This document shows, piece after piece, positions 6,816-13,570 of a DNA stretch of 20,246 bases. The stretch lies in NCBI GenBank assembly GCA_002402905.1, contig DHGT01000019.1, forward strand, positions 16,361-36,606, read 5' to 3'. Made by a program: the position numbers and the translations under genes. Position 1 is the first letter of the stretch; each line of letters starts with the position of its first letter. The stretch comes from Desulfatitalea sp. UBA4791 (GTDB lineage: Bacteria > Desulfobacterota > Desulfobacteria > Desulfobacterales > Desulfosarcinaceae). The notes beneath the pieces were generated by a model. That model was not told where the DNA came from and searched no databases. It saw only the letters and a list, made by a program, of their open reading frames with translations.

Positions 6816-7577
6816 GCGACAAGTGTTGTTCCAGGTCGCCGATGCCATCTCTTCGGCGGACACCTGGCGGATTTCAGCCAGCTTGAACAGCACCGTGCGC
6901 ACAAACGCGGGTTCGTTACGGCGAAACTTGTTGCGTTCAGGGGTGGGGGTCAGATAGGGGGCATCGGTTTCCACCAGCAGTTGTTCGACCGGTATTCGCC
7001 GCACCATGCGCCGGAGGGTTTCACCGCGGGTCTTGACGGTCAATATGCCCGTGATGCCGATGCAAAGCCCCATTGAGAGATAAGCATCGAGCTCGTCATC
7101 CGTGCCGGAGAAGCAATGGACCACCCCTTGTCGATGGGGTCCCCAATGGGGTTTGAGCAGCTGCAGGAACCTTCCCTCGCTGTCTCGTTCGTGAAATATC
7201 ATGGGCAGGCCGGCGGCTTCGGCCGCCTCGAGCTGGCGCACAAACCAGTGCTCCTGGTCACTTTGAGGCGAATACATGCGATTCAAGTCCAGTCCGATTT
7301 CCCCCCAGGCCTTGACCCGCGTGTCTTCAGCGAGCGCGCCGAACGCCGCGATCTTCTCTTCACTGCCGCTTTTCGCATCATGGGGGTGCAGACCAACCGA
7401 AGCATACACGTGGTCGAACCGGTGGGCGATTGAGACCCCTTTTTGAGACGTGCAGAGGTCGATACCGACCTGCATCATGGCACACACCTCGGCCGCATGG
7501 GCCCGGCGGATCACCTCGTCCAGATCATTGTCGTAACTCTTGTCGTCCAGATGGCAGTGGCTGTCGAATATCTTCAT
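6792..7577 (-). CDS. tatD: TatD-family metal-dependent hydrolase/deoxyribonuclease
   Basis: A 261-residue TIM-barrel metalloenzyme of the TatD family (3'-5' exonuclease/DNase activity in characterised members). Metal ligands are visible in order: H7 and H9 in FDSHCHLDD, Glu in WGEIGLDLNRMYSP, His in IFHERDS, His in VVHCFSG and Asp in VETDAPYLTP. I chose ATG at 7577 because FDSHCHLDD must be at the N-terminus; the frame stays open a further 27 codons upstream. It converges on the HEAT-repeat gene with a 24-bp 3' overlap. The long spacer (322 bp) to the divergent nfnA contains repeat copy 2. Confidence 0.95.
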   Translation of the reverse strand: MKIFDSHCHLDDKSYDNDLDEVIRRAHAAEVCAMMQVGIDLCTSQKGVSIAHRFDHVYASVGLHPHDAKSGSEEKIAAFGALAEDTRVKAWGEIGLDLNRMYSPQSDQEHWFVRQLEAAEAAGLPMIFHERDSEGRFLQLLKPHWGPHRQGVVHCFSGTDDELDAYLSMGLCIGITGILTVKTRGETLRRMVRRIPVEQLLVETDAPYLTPTPERNKFRRNEPAFVRTVLFKLAEIRQVSAEEMASATWNNTCRLFHITGE

Positions 7578-7681
7578 CGTTTCTCTGCGGGTATTAAAAA
7601 TCTGAGCATTTTCTCTGCAAGCCCGCCATCGGATACCATTGAACACGATTTGAATCAACCCGCTCCGTCAGGCCTGAGCGG

Positions 7682-7739
7682 TTCTAACTGAATACCATTC
7701 ATTAAATCCGGCCCGGGTGGGACAGGTGGCCGATGCCAC
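7682..7739 (+). repeat. 58-bp dispersed repeat, copy 2
   Basis: Inverted copy of 1-58, with six differences by eye, three of them clustered in the GCCCGG/GCGAGT segment. It ends with the hairpin GTGGC-CGAT-GCCAC (7726-7739). It lies in the leader or promoter region of nfnA. Together with copy 1 it brackets the whole 7.6-kb oxygen-defence block in inverted orientation. Confidence 0.8.
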
Positions 7740-7744
7740 ACGCC

Positions 7745-7792
7745 AAGCGGTCAAGTGCCGGTAATTGGAAAGCACGCTCTCCAACTCCGCTT
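7745..7792 (+). other. Nested hairpin in the nfnA upstream region
   Basis: Outer 6-bp stem AAGCGG/CCGCTT encloses a 5-bp stem TTGGA/TCCAA that continues, across one A-C mismatch, as AG/CT with a CACG loop. No T-run follows. It abuts repeat copy 2. It could be a 5'-leader structure if transcription starts upstream; function unknown. Confidence 0.4.
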
Positions 7793-7899
7793 AAATTGGT
7801 ACTACCAGTTATTCTTTCAAAACCCTTATCTATGCTTTTCTTTTTGATTAAAAGGCGCTATGGAATTTTTGAATCGATGGTAATACCAAAGGAGGGATT

Positions 7900-8730
7900 A
7901 TGTTTAAGATCCTGCGTCGCCAAGAGATGGCTCAAGGTACGGTAGTTCTCAATGAAATTGAAGCACCTTTGATTGCAAACAAGGCAAAGCCGGGACAGTT
8001 CGTGATCCTCAAGGCCAATGAAACCGGAGAGCGGATTCCATTGACCATGGCCGATAGCGATCCCAAAAAGGGTACTATCACGGTGATTTACATGGTGGTC
8101 GGGAAATCCACGGCGCTTTTCCGTGATCTCAAAGAGGGCGAGGGGTATCAAGACGTCATCGGCCCCTTGGGACGCCCTACCCATATCGAAAAGGTGGGCA
8201 ATGTCCTGTGCGTGGGCGGCGGGACCGGGGTGGCCGTTCTCCATCCCATCACGCGGGCTCTCAAGGAGGCGGGTAATCACGTCACATGCGTGATCGGTGC
8301 CCGAAACAAAGACCTGTTGATCCTCGAAGACGAGATGCGCGCCGCCTCTACCATCCTGCACGTCTGCACCGATGACGGTTCATACGGACATCACGGATTT
8401 GTCACCCAAGTGGTCGAGGATGTCCTCAAGAAGGAGACTATCCAGCAGGCCGTCGCCATCGGACCCGTTCCCATGATGAAGGCAGTGTGCAACATCACCA
8501 AGGCTTTTAATGTGCCCACCCTGGTAAGCCTCAATCCGATCATGATCGACGGCACCGGCATGTGCGGCGGATGCCGGGTCACAGTGGGTGAGAAGACCAA
8601 GTTTGCCTGCGTGGATGGGCCTGAGTTTGACGGCCATCAGGTCAACTTCGATGAGTTGATGCTGCGCCTGAAAGCTTACTGCGAGGAAGAGAAGCACTGC
8701 TACGAGGATTACTGCCAACTCACGGATTGA
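7900..8730 (+). CDS. nfnA: NfnA: small subunit of NADH-dependent reduced ferredoxin:NADP+ oxidoreductase
   Basis: A 276-residue flavoprotein of the dihydroorotate-dehydrogenase-electron-transfer/ferredoxin-NADP reductase type. The FAD-binding motif RIPLT is at 45-49. The NAD-binding region has GPLGRP (88-93) and CVGGGTGVAVL (104-114). The [2Fe-2S] site is IDGTGMCGGC with D217, C222, C225 and C237 (in FACVDGPEFD), the Asp-plus-three-Cys arrangement expected of NfnA. Strong Shine-Dalgarno AAAGGAGGG. With NfnB it forms the soluble bifurcating transhydrogenase that couples NADH, ferredoxin and NADPH pools. A sulfide dehydrogenase (SudB) role is the main alternative because the family is shared. 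Confidence 0.93.
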   Translation: MFKILRRQEMAQGTVVLNEIEAPLIANKAKPGQFVILKANETGERIPLTMADSDPKKGTITVIYMVVGKSTALFRDLKEGEGYQDVIGPLGRPTHIEKVGNVLCVGGGTGVAVLHPITRALKEAGNHVTCVIGARNKDLLILEDEMRAASTILHVCTDDGSYGHHGFVTQVVEDVLKKETIQQAVAIGPVPMMKAVCNITKAFNVPTLVSLNPIMIDGTGMCGGCRVTVGEKTKFACVDGPEFDGHQVNFDELMLRLKAYCEEEKHCYEDYCQLTD

Positions 8731-8796
8731 ACAGGCGAGCGCTGATGTCGCTGTGATGCCAATACGGACGGCCCGGCATTCAAGCGGCGCTTGAGA

Positions 8797-8812
8797 CGAT
8801 TTATAACTGCAG
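8797..8812 (+). promoter_or_regulatory. 16-bp motif shared with the glutamate-synthase-like leader
   Basis: CGATTTATAACTGCAG lies 33 bases upstream of nfnB. The same 16 bases with one change (C to T) occur at 13537-13552, 18 bases before the glutamate-synthase-like gene. The core resembles a -10 element (TATAAC/TATAAT), but only this copy has even a weak partner (TTCAAG at 8779-8784, 17-bp spacing). It may instead be a protein- or RNA-level signal. Confidence 0.45.
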
Positions 8813-8845
8813 CTGCAGGCTGATGTTTCCCGAACAGGAGGTATC

Positions 8846-10249
8846 ATGGCGGAAAAAACTGAGCAAGCCGGCCGCGTACCCATGCCCGAACAGGCCCCTG
8901 AAATTCGCAAGCGCAATTTTGATGAAGTCCCCACCGGCTACACTGTGAAGATGGCCCAGGAAGAGGCGGCCCGATGTATTCAATGCAAAAAGCCGGGCTG
9001 TGTGACCGGCTGTCCCGTAGGGGTGGACATCCCCGGTTTCATCCATTTGATTACCGAGGGTGATCTGACCGGTGCCATCCGGCATATTTGGACCCGCAAC
9101 GCCCTTCCGGCGGTGTGTGGCCGGGTATGTCCCCAGGAGGCCCAATGTGAAGGCAATTGCGTCATGGCCAAGAAGGGAAAACCGATCGCCATCGGCAACC
9201 TGGAACGCTTCTGCGCCGATTACGAACGGGAGCACGGAACGGGCGCATTGCCGCCGAAAGCGGCTTCCACCGGCAAGCGCGTCGCCGTGGTGGGCTCCGG
9301 CCCGTCAGGATTGACCGTGGCCGGTGATTTGATTCTCAAGGGGCACGACGTCACCGTCATGGAGGCCTTTCACAAACCCGGGGGCGTGCTGGTTTACGGC
9401 ATTCCCGAATTCAGACTGCCCAAGGCAATCGTGGCCCAGGAGGTCAATTTTCTCGAACGATTGGGCGTCAATGTCCAGTGCGACACCGTCGTCGGTCGCA
9501 CCGTTTCCCTGGACGAATTGTTCGAGCAGGGCTATGACGCCATCTATCTGGGGGTCGGTGCGGGGTTGCCGCGTTTCATGAATATCCCCGGTGAAAACCT
9601 GATCGGCATCCTTTCGGCCAACGAATACCTTACCCGGGCCAATCTCATGAAGGCCTATAAATTCCCAGAAGTGGACACGCCGATTCCCCATGGTAAAAAC
9701 GTGGTCGTGCTGGGTGCCGGCAATGTGGCCATGGACTCGGCCCGCACGGCCATGCGCCTGGGCGCCGATACGGTTCGCATCGTCTATCGTCGTTCCCGGG
9801 AAGAGATGCCGGCCCGTAAAGCGGAAATCCACCATGCCGAGGAAGAGGGCATCGAATTTTTCCTGCTCACCAATCCCGTCGAATACCTGGGCGATGCCAG
9901 CGGGCGTCTCACGGGGATGCGCTGTCTTAAAATGGAGCTGGGTGAACCTGACGACTCGGGACGCCGCCGGCCCATACCGATCAAGGGATCTGAATTTGAA
10001 ATGGAGACCGATCTGGTGATCGTGGCGGTCGGTTCCGGGGCCAACCCCTTGCTGACCCAATCCACTTCCGATTTGGCCCTTAATAAAAGGGGCTATATTG
10101 TCACCGAGCCGGAAACCGGCAAGACCTCGAAAAGAGGGGTTTGGGCCGGTGGGGATATCGTCACCGGCGCGGCCACCGTCATCCTGGCCATGGGGGCGGG
10201 TCGCGCGTCCGCCAATTCGATGCACAGCTATTTGACCTTGGGGTGGTAG
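8846..10249 (+). CDS. nfnB: NfnB: large subunit of NADH-dependent reduced ferredoxin:NADP+ oxidoreductase (GltD-like)
   Basis: A 467-residue flavoprotein homologous to the glutamate synthase small subunit. The N-terminal Fe-S domain has C44-x2-C47-x4-C52-x3-C56 and a second set C91, C95, C101, C105, for two 4Fe-4S clusters. An FAD Rossmann motif GSGPSG is at 150-155 and a second dinucleotide motif VVVLGAGNVAMD lies near residues 286-297. The C-terminus has GVWAGGDIVTGAATVILAMG, the family signature. Shine-Dalgarno ACAGGAGG precedes ATG 8846. It follows nfnA with a 115-bp gap, unusually wide for this pair, that contains the 16-bp motif at 8797. The nfnA neighbour favours Nfn over glutamate synthase function, although a GltB-like gene lies 3.3 kb downstream. 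Confidence 0.94.
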   Translation: MAEKTEQAGRVPMPEQAPEIRKRNFDEVPTGYTVKMAQEEAARCIQCKKPGCVTGCPVGVDIPGFIHLITEGDLTGAIRHIWTRNALPAVCGRVCPQEAQCEGNCVMAKKGKPIAIGNLERFCADYEREHGTGALPPKAASTGKRVAVVGSGPSGLTVAGDLILKGHDVTVMEAFHKPGGVLVYGIPEFRLPKAIVAQEVNFLERLGVNVQCDTVVGRTVSLDELFEQGYDAIYLGVGAGLPRFMNIPGENLIGILSANEYLTRANLMKAYKFPEVDTPIPHGKNVVVLGAGNVAMDSARTAMRLGADTVRIVYRRSREEMPARKAEIHHAEEEGIEFFLLTNPVEYLGDASGRLTGMRCLKMELGEPDDSGRRRPIPIKGSEFEMETDLVIVAVGSGANPLLTQSTSDLALNKRGYIVTEPETGKTSKRGVWAGGDIVTGAATVILAMGAGRASANSMHSYLTLGW

Positions 10250-10272
10250 CCCTAAGAGCTTTCTGGCGTTCG

Positions 10273-10303
10273 ACGGCCATCCGGTTTCCGGGTGGCCGTT
10301 TTG
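10273..10303. terminator. Intrinsic terminator after nfnB
   Basis: Stem ACGGCCATCCGG (10273-10284), loop TTT, and CCGGGTGGCCGT (10288-10299) pair over 12 bp with one wobble. A T-rich tail TTTTGTTGTT follows. It lies between the convergent nfnB and pncB ends and serves mainly the + strand. Confidence 0.8.
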
Positions 10304-10310
10304 TTGTTCG

Positions 10311-11639
10311 CTAGTGGTGGATCTGCTGTTGCAAAGCGGCCAGCTGCTTGCTGACGCGCACGGGAAATCTTGCCGGTGCCTCGAGGGCCTTGAAGGCATC
10401 TGGAATTGCCTTGAATTGGCGCCGGCAGCGGTCACGGATCTGGGACAGGGTCGGTGGGGCCGCAAGACGGCGACCCGATCGCATCATGGGCGCCAGCAAG
10501 GGTTCGGCAGCCTCGATGGTTTCACCCCGTGCCGCGATAATGTCCTCGACCATTTGGCCCGTCTCGGTCGAAAAACGACGATAGACCTGTTTTTGACCGG
10601 CCAGGGTCACCTTTCCTGTGGACAGTTTGCGTACCGGGCGCCCATCGATTTGAACCAGTTTGTAGACCAGGTCCATGTAGGGGGAGTCGGCCGACACACC
10701 GACCTTGGTTCCCACGCCGAAAGCGTCTATGGGCGCCCCTTGGGCCAGGGCCTCGGCCAGACCGAATTCGTCGAACCCACCGCTGGCAAAAATTTGAACC
10801 TCCCGGCAGCCGCCGTCATCGAGAATGCGGCGCACCCGGCGGCTCAAATCGATCATATCGCCGCTATCCAGCCGGACCCCCTTGAGTTGGCTCCCTTTTG
10901 CCTTCATTTCATGGGCTACCTCGACGGCGAGATGGGCCCCCTGAAGGGTGTCATACGTGTCGATCAGCAGTATCGTTTTTTCGGGAAACAGCCGTGCATA
11001 TGCGCGAAAGGCATCGATTTCGTTAGGAAACGCCTGGACAAAAGAGTGGGCCATGGTGCCGGACACCGGAATTCCATATCGCTGACCCGCGAGAACGTTG
11101 CTGGTCGCATCAAATCCGGAAAGGTAGGTGCTGCGTGCGACGGTCATGCCGGCATCCGCGCCCTGGGTGCGGCGCAGGGAAAAATCGATGAGACCTTTCC
11201 CCTGGGCCACATGGACGCAGCGGGCGCCCTTGGTGGCGATCATGGTGGCCAACCCCACGGCGTTGATCAGATAGGTTTCGACCAGTTGGCTCTCGATGAT
11301 CGGCGCCGTCACCTCCATGATCGGCTCATCGGCAAAGAAAGGTGTGCCTTCCGCCAGCGCCCACACCTCTCCGCTGAAACGCAGGCCGGCCAGGAAATTT
11401 AAAAAGTCGTCTGAAAAGAGCTTCAGCTCGGACAGATAGGCGATATCCTGATCTTCGAAATGGAGACTCTCAAGAAAATCCAAGGCAGTGTGTATGCCCG
11501 CAGCCACATAGAAACCACGGTGAGAATCCTTGCGCGTGAACAGGGAAAAGGTTCCCTTTCCCTTGACGCCGCTGCCGAAATAGGCGGCCGCCATGGTCAG
11601 CTCATACAGATCGGTGAGCATCGGGTTGGATGGTGTCAT
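10311..11639 (-). CDS. pncB: Nicotinate phosphoribosyltransferase
   Basis: Converts nicotinate and PRPP to nicotinate mononucleotide, the committed step of the Preiss-Handler NAD salvage route. The 442-residue protein begins MTPSNPMLTDLYELTMAAAY, the classical N-terminus of the family. It contains DFSLRRTQGADAG, SGTMAHSFVQAFP (with the conserved His) and the phosphate-binding GVRLDSGDMIDLS and FASGGFDEF segments. It lies 9 bp downstream of pncA on the same strand, so the two form a salvage operon from nicotinamide to nicotinate mononucleotide. It converges on nfnB. Confidence 0.96.
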   Translation of the reverse strand: MTPSNPMLTDLYELTMAAAYFGSGVKGKGTFSLFTRKDSHRGFYVAAGIHTALDFLESLHFEDQDIAYLSELKLFSDDFLNFLAGLRFSGEVWALAEGTPFFADEPIMEVTAPIIESQLVETYLINAVGLATMIATKGARCVHVAQGKGLIDFSLRRTQGADAGMTVARSTYLSGFDATSNVLAGQRYGIPVSGTMAHSFVQAFPNEIDAFRAYARLFPEKTILLIDTYDTLQGAHLAVEVAHEMKAKGSQLKGVRLDSGDMIDLSRRVRRILDDGGCREVQIFASGGFDEFGLAEALAQGAPIDAFGVGTKVGVSADSPYMDLVYKLVQIDGRPVRKLSTGKVTLAGQKQVYRRFSTETGQMVEDIIAARGETIEAAEPLLAPMMRSGRRLAAPPTLSQIRDRCRRQFKAIPDAFKALEAPARFPVRVSKQLAALQQQIHH

Positions 11640-11648
11640 GGGGGTCTC

Positions 11649-12170
11649 TTATGAAATATCGGCTCCGTAGAGCTGTTTCATGCGTTTGAGCGCGAAATCA
11701 TGGAAGTTTGCATCGAAATCGGCCACACCCGCCTCCGGAACCCGCACGGCATAGTCTCGATTGGCGAGTCCACCGACGGTATCCATGACACATATGGAGG
11801 TGCACACGCCCACCACCTCGACCCGCTCGGGCTGGATCGCCGACAGGATGCGATCCAGGTCGGTACCATAAAAGCCGCTGTAACGGGTTTTGGAAATGAT
11901 TGCCTCACCCTCTCGGGGGGCCAGTTCATCGATAATGCGGCTACCCCAGGTGCCGGCCACACAGTGTCGTGGAAAGCGTTCGAATTCCTTGTCGTCCGGG
12001 GCATGGGCATCTTGAAGGTAAACCACCGGATCACCGGAGCGGCGATAATTTTCCAACCGTTCTTTGATGAAGGGAACGATGGCCTGGGCCGATGCACCAC
12101 AATAGAGAGCACCTTCGCTCTGGATAAAGTCGTTGAGCATATCGATAATGATCAAAACCCGTCTGGCCAT
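11649..12170 (-). CDS. pncA: Nicotinamidase (isochorismatase-like cysteine hydrolase)
   Basis: Hydrolyses nicotinamide to nicotinate and ammonia in the cytoplasm. The 173-residue protein has the catalytic triad D10 (in IIIDMLNDF), K94 (in ISKTRYSGF) and C127 (in GVCTSICVMDT). Metal ligands D54 and H56 (in LQDAHAPDD) and H69 (in RFPRHCVAGT) favour nicotinamidase over other isochorismatase-like hydrolases. ATG 12170 is preceded on its strand by a purine-rich GAGGAAGC stretch. It is the first gene of the pncA-pncB pair and is divergent from the GAF-ANTAR gene, with 187 bp between them. Confidence 0.92.
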   Translation of the reverse strand: MARRVLIIIDMLNDFIQSEGALYCGASAQAIVPFIKERLENYRRSGDPVVYLQDAHAPDDKEFERFPRHCVAGTWGSRIIDELAPREGEAIISKTRYSGFYGTDLDRILSAIQPERVEVVGVCTSICVMDTVGGLANRDYAVRVPEAGVADFDANFHDFALKRMKQLYGADIS

Positions 12171-12357
12171 GGTTGCTTCCTCTTGTTGACGAGCGATTTT
12201 ACGGAAGCAAGCCGAATGATGGCAAGATGATGGCTTGCCCCTTGAATTTTATGTTTGTTTCCGAATATAGTGCATTTCTGAAACAAATTTGAACAATACG
12301 ATAATTTTAACCCTTTTTGACATAACCGCAACGGACATGGAAGCGATTTTCATATAA

Positions 12358-13080
12358 ATGGATAAAATCCTCAGCCAAACCTACGATGATTATATCCAGG
12401 CGTTGAGCGACATCAGCCATGCCATCACCTCGGACCTCTATCTCGAGGACCTGCTCAAGCTCATCGTGATGGTGACGGCCAAGGTGACCGGGGTGGATAT
12501 CTGTTCCCTGTGGCTGATCGATGAAACGGTGGTGCCACCCAAAATTCGCTTGAAAGCCACCCAGGCCATTGCACCCGAATATGTCAAGGATCGCAGTCTC
12601 AATCTGGACGAGGGGGTCGTTGGTCATGTGGCCACCCATCGCAAGCCGCTGATCATCAAAAACGTTTTGCGCAACCGCCGATTCAAGGAAAAGGAGATGG
12701 CGCGGCAAATGGGTTTGGTCTCCATGGTGGGGGTCCCCTTGATGCTTAAAAATGACAAGGTCATCGGCGTGCTCAACTGCTTTACCATGGAGGCATATGA
12801 TTTTTCCAAGACCGAGGTCAATCTCCTGACCGCGGTGGCCAGCCAGGCTGCGGTGGCCATTTTGAATACCGAACTGATGGTCAAGACCCAGGTGATCCAG
12901 GAGGAGCTCGAAACCCGCAAACTGGTGGAACGCGCCAAAGAGATTCTCATGCAGCGTATGAATATTCAGGGGGACGAGGCCTATCGCTGGTTGCGAAAAA
13001 AAAGTATGGATTCGAGAAAATCCATGCGTCGGGTGGCCGAAGCGGTCATGCTGTCAGAAGAGCTGAACACCGATACTTAA
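12358..13080 (+). CDS. GAF-ANTAR one-component antitermination regulator
   Basis: A 240-residue cytoplasmic protein. Residues about 27-170 form a GAF ligand-binding domain (DICSLWLID, DEGVVGHVATHRKPLIIKNV, MVGVPLMLKNDKVIGVLNCF, FSKTEVNLLTAVASQAAVAI). A coiled linker leads to an ANTAR RNA-binding domain at about 182-235: LETRKLVERAKEILMQRMN, EAYRWLRKKSMD and MRRVAEAVMLSEEL. There is no receiver domain, so sensing is probably through a small molecule or cofactor bound by GAF, as in one-component ANTAR proteins. ANTAR proteins bind RNA with two hexaloop hairpins and prevent formation of a terminator. Exactly such an RNA is encoded 250 bp downstream, before the glutamate-synthase-like gene. The Shine-Dalgarno is weak. 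The gene ends before its own terminator at 13264, so it is a separate transcript from its proposed target. Confidence 0.94.
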   Translation: MDKILSQTYDDYIQALSDISHAITSDLYLEDLLKLIVMVTAKVTGVDICSLWLIDETVVPPKIRLKATQAIAPEYVKDRSLNLDEGVVGHVATHRKPLIIKNVLRNRRFKEKEMARQMGLVSMVGVPLMLKNDKVIGVLNCFTMEAYDFSKTEVNLLTAVASQAAVAILNTELMVKTQVIQEELETRKLVERAKEILMQRMNIQGDEAYRWLRKKSMDSRKSMRRVAEAVMLSEELNTDT

Positions 13081-13083
13081 CCC

Positions 13084-13224
13084 GTGCCCATCCACAAATG
13101 GCCAATTGGCCCGATATCTGCGTTGCGCGAAAAACTTAATCCTCGGAATATCCAGTATATGCCTGCGGTTAAATTTTTCGTGCGCCTTGATCTCGACCCA
13201 ATTTGCCTATTTGTGGACGGACAC
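13084..13224. repeat. 141-bp imperfect palindrome (MITE/REP-like element)
   Basis: The whole segment pairs with itself: GTGCCCATCCACAAATGG at the left against the complement of TATTTGTGGACGGACAC at the right. The inner part continues with matching CGAAAAACTTAA against TTAAATTTTTCG, and the centre is the AT-rich GGAATATCCAGTATATGCC. The element begins three bases after the ANTAR stop codon and contains no reading frame of note. Its tips match the 36-bp palindrome at 1949-1984. The form suggests a non-autonomous mobile element or an extragenic palindromic repeat able to fold into a long RNA hairpin. Confidence 0.85.
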
Positions 13225-13263
13225 GGATAGAGCTTGCAGCCCATTTTTTATTTTAATCCATCG

Positions 13264-13283
13264 AGGCCCGCGAGGGTCTTTTT
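13264..13283 (+). terminator. Intrinsic terminator of the GAF-ANTAR gene
   Basis: Stem AGGCCC (13264-13269), GNRA-type loop GCGA, stem GGGTCT (13274-13279) with one G-U pair, and a run of five T residues at 13279-13283. It separates the regulator transcript from the downstream leader. Confidence 0.75.
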
Positions 13284-13285
13284 GC

Positions 13286-13314
13286 TTGACTAACGGATTA
13301 AGTGAAACTAAATA
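13286..13314 (+). promoter_or_regulatory. Sigma-70-type promoter for the ANTAR leader
   Basis: A -35 element TTGACT (13286-13291) and a -10-like TAAATA (13309-13314) are separated by 17 bp. Transcription would start near 13320-13322, about ten bases before the first hexaloop hairpin. The position just downstream of a terminator and just upstream of the leader structures supports the call. No experimental proof is implied. Confidence 0.6.
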
Positions 13315-13331
13315 TGGCTCAAATTGTTTAG

Positions 13332-13392
13332 TGGCCGGTCAATGGAGACCGGTCGGCAGTTTCAGTAGATCGATTCCGCACATCGGCGTGCG
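13332..13392 (+). promoter_or_regulatory. ANTAR-type tandem hexaloop RNA motif
   Basis: Hairpin P1: stem CCGGTC (13335-13340), six-base loop AATGGA (13341-13346), stem GACCGG (13347-13352); three further pairs (two wobble) extend it to 13332-13355. Hairpin P2: stem CGCAC (13377-13381), six-base loop ATCGGC (13382-13387), stem GTGCG (13388-13392). Both loops are exactly six bases, with A at position 1 and G at position 4, the known signature of ANTAR-binding RNAs. A 21-base linker separates them. The motif lies between a promoter-like sequence and a strong terminator, next to a GAF-ANTAR gene, which argues strongly for function. Confidence 0.82.
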
Positions 13393-13414
13393 CTAAAAAT
13401 CAGCAATCAAAGAC

Positions 13415-13460
13415 AAAGGCGTCTGCGTACTCTCGCATCGAGAGGCAGGTGCCTTTTTTT
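13415..13460 (+). terminator. Leader terminator (attenuator) before the glutamate-synthase-like gene
   Basis: Left arm AAAGGCGTCTGC (13415-13426) pairs with GCAGGTGCCTTT (13445-13456) through two G-U wobbles. Inside is a second stem, CTCTCG-CAT-CGAGAG (13430-13444), and seven T residues occupy 13454-13460. It lies 22 bases after P2 and 110 bases before the coding region on the same strand, with no gene between. It is therefore a conditional terminator (attenuator) in the 5' leader rather than a gene-end terminator. Confidence 0.85.
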
Positions 13461-13536
13461 GTCTGTTGGGCGCCCGAAAATAGGCGGCACCCTCCAATCC
13501 ACTTGTTATTCGAGCCGGAAGGCTTTGACGGATCAG

Positions 13537-13552
13537 CGATTTATAATTGCAG
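13537..13552 (+). promoter_or_regulatory. 16-bp motif shared with the nfnB upstream region
   Basis: CGATTTATAATTGCAG differs from 8797-8812 by one base. It contains a perfect TATAAT, but the only nearby -35-like TTGACG (13525-13530) is just 11 bp away, too close for a normal sigma-70 promoter. Located 18 bases before the start codon, just upstream of the Shine-Dalgarno AAGGAG. Confidence 0.45.
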
Positions 13553-13570
13553 AGAGAAGGAGAATGGACC

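Larger units (their letters stand above)
7578..7899. other. Intergenic region between tatD and nfnA
   Basis: 322 bases without a gene. It holds repeat copy 2 at 7682-7739. Right after this is a nested hairpin: outer stem AAGCGG (7745-7750) with CCGCTT (7787-7792), inner stem TTGGA (7765-7769) with TCCAA (7780-7784). The remainder to 7899 is AT-rich, ending in the ribosome binding site AAAGGAGGG just before nfnA. Promoters for both divergent genes must lie here, but no -35/-10 pair is clear. Confidence 0.6.

Noticed and set aside
7720..7810. tRNA-like appearance of the structured region upstream of nfnA (ends in ACCA)
   Set aside because: No T-arm TTC-containing loop, no anticodon arm and no 7-bp acceptor stem can be drawn.
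9305..10465. 386-codon open frame on the minus strand over nfnB
   Set aside because: Antisense shadow of a clear NfnB gene in GC-rich DNA; composition is His/Gly/Arg-rich with no motif.
10314..11402. 362-codon open frame on the plus strand over pncB
   Set aside because: Antisense shadow of nicotinate phosphoribosyltransferase, which has full-length conserved motifs.
13525..13547. Sigma-70 promoter TTGACG/TATAAT before the glutamate-synthase-like gene
   Set aside because: Spacing between the hexamers is only 11 bp; a properly spaced promoter exists upstream at 13286-13314.
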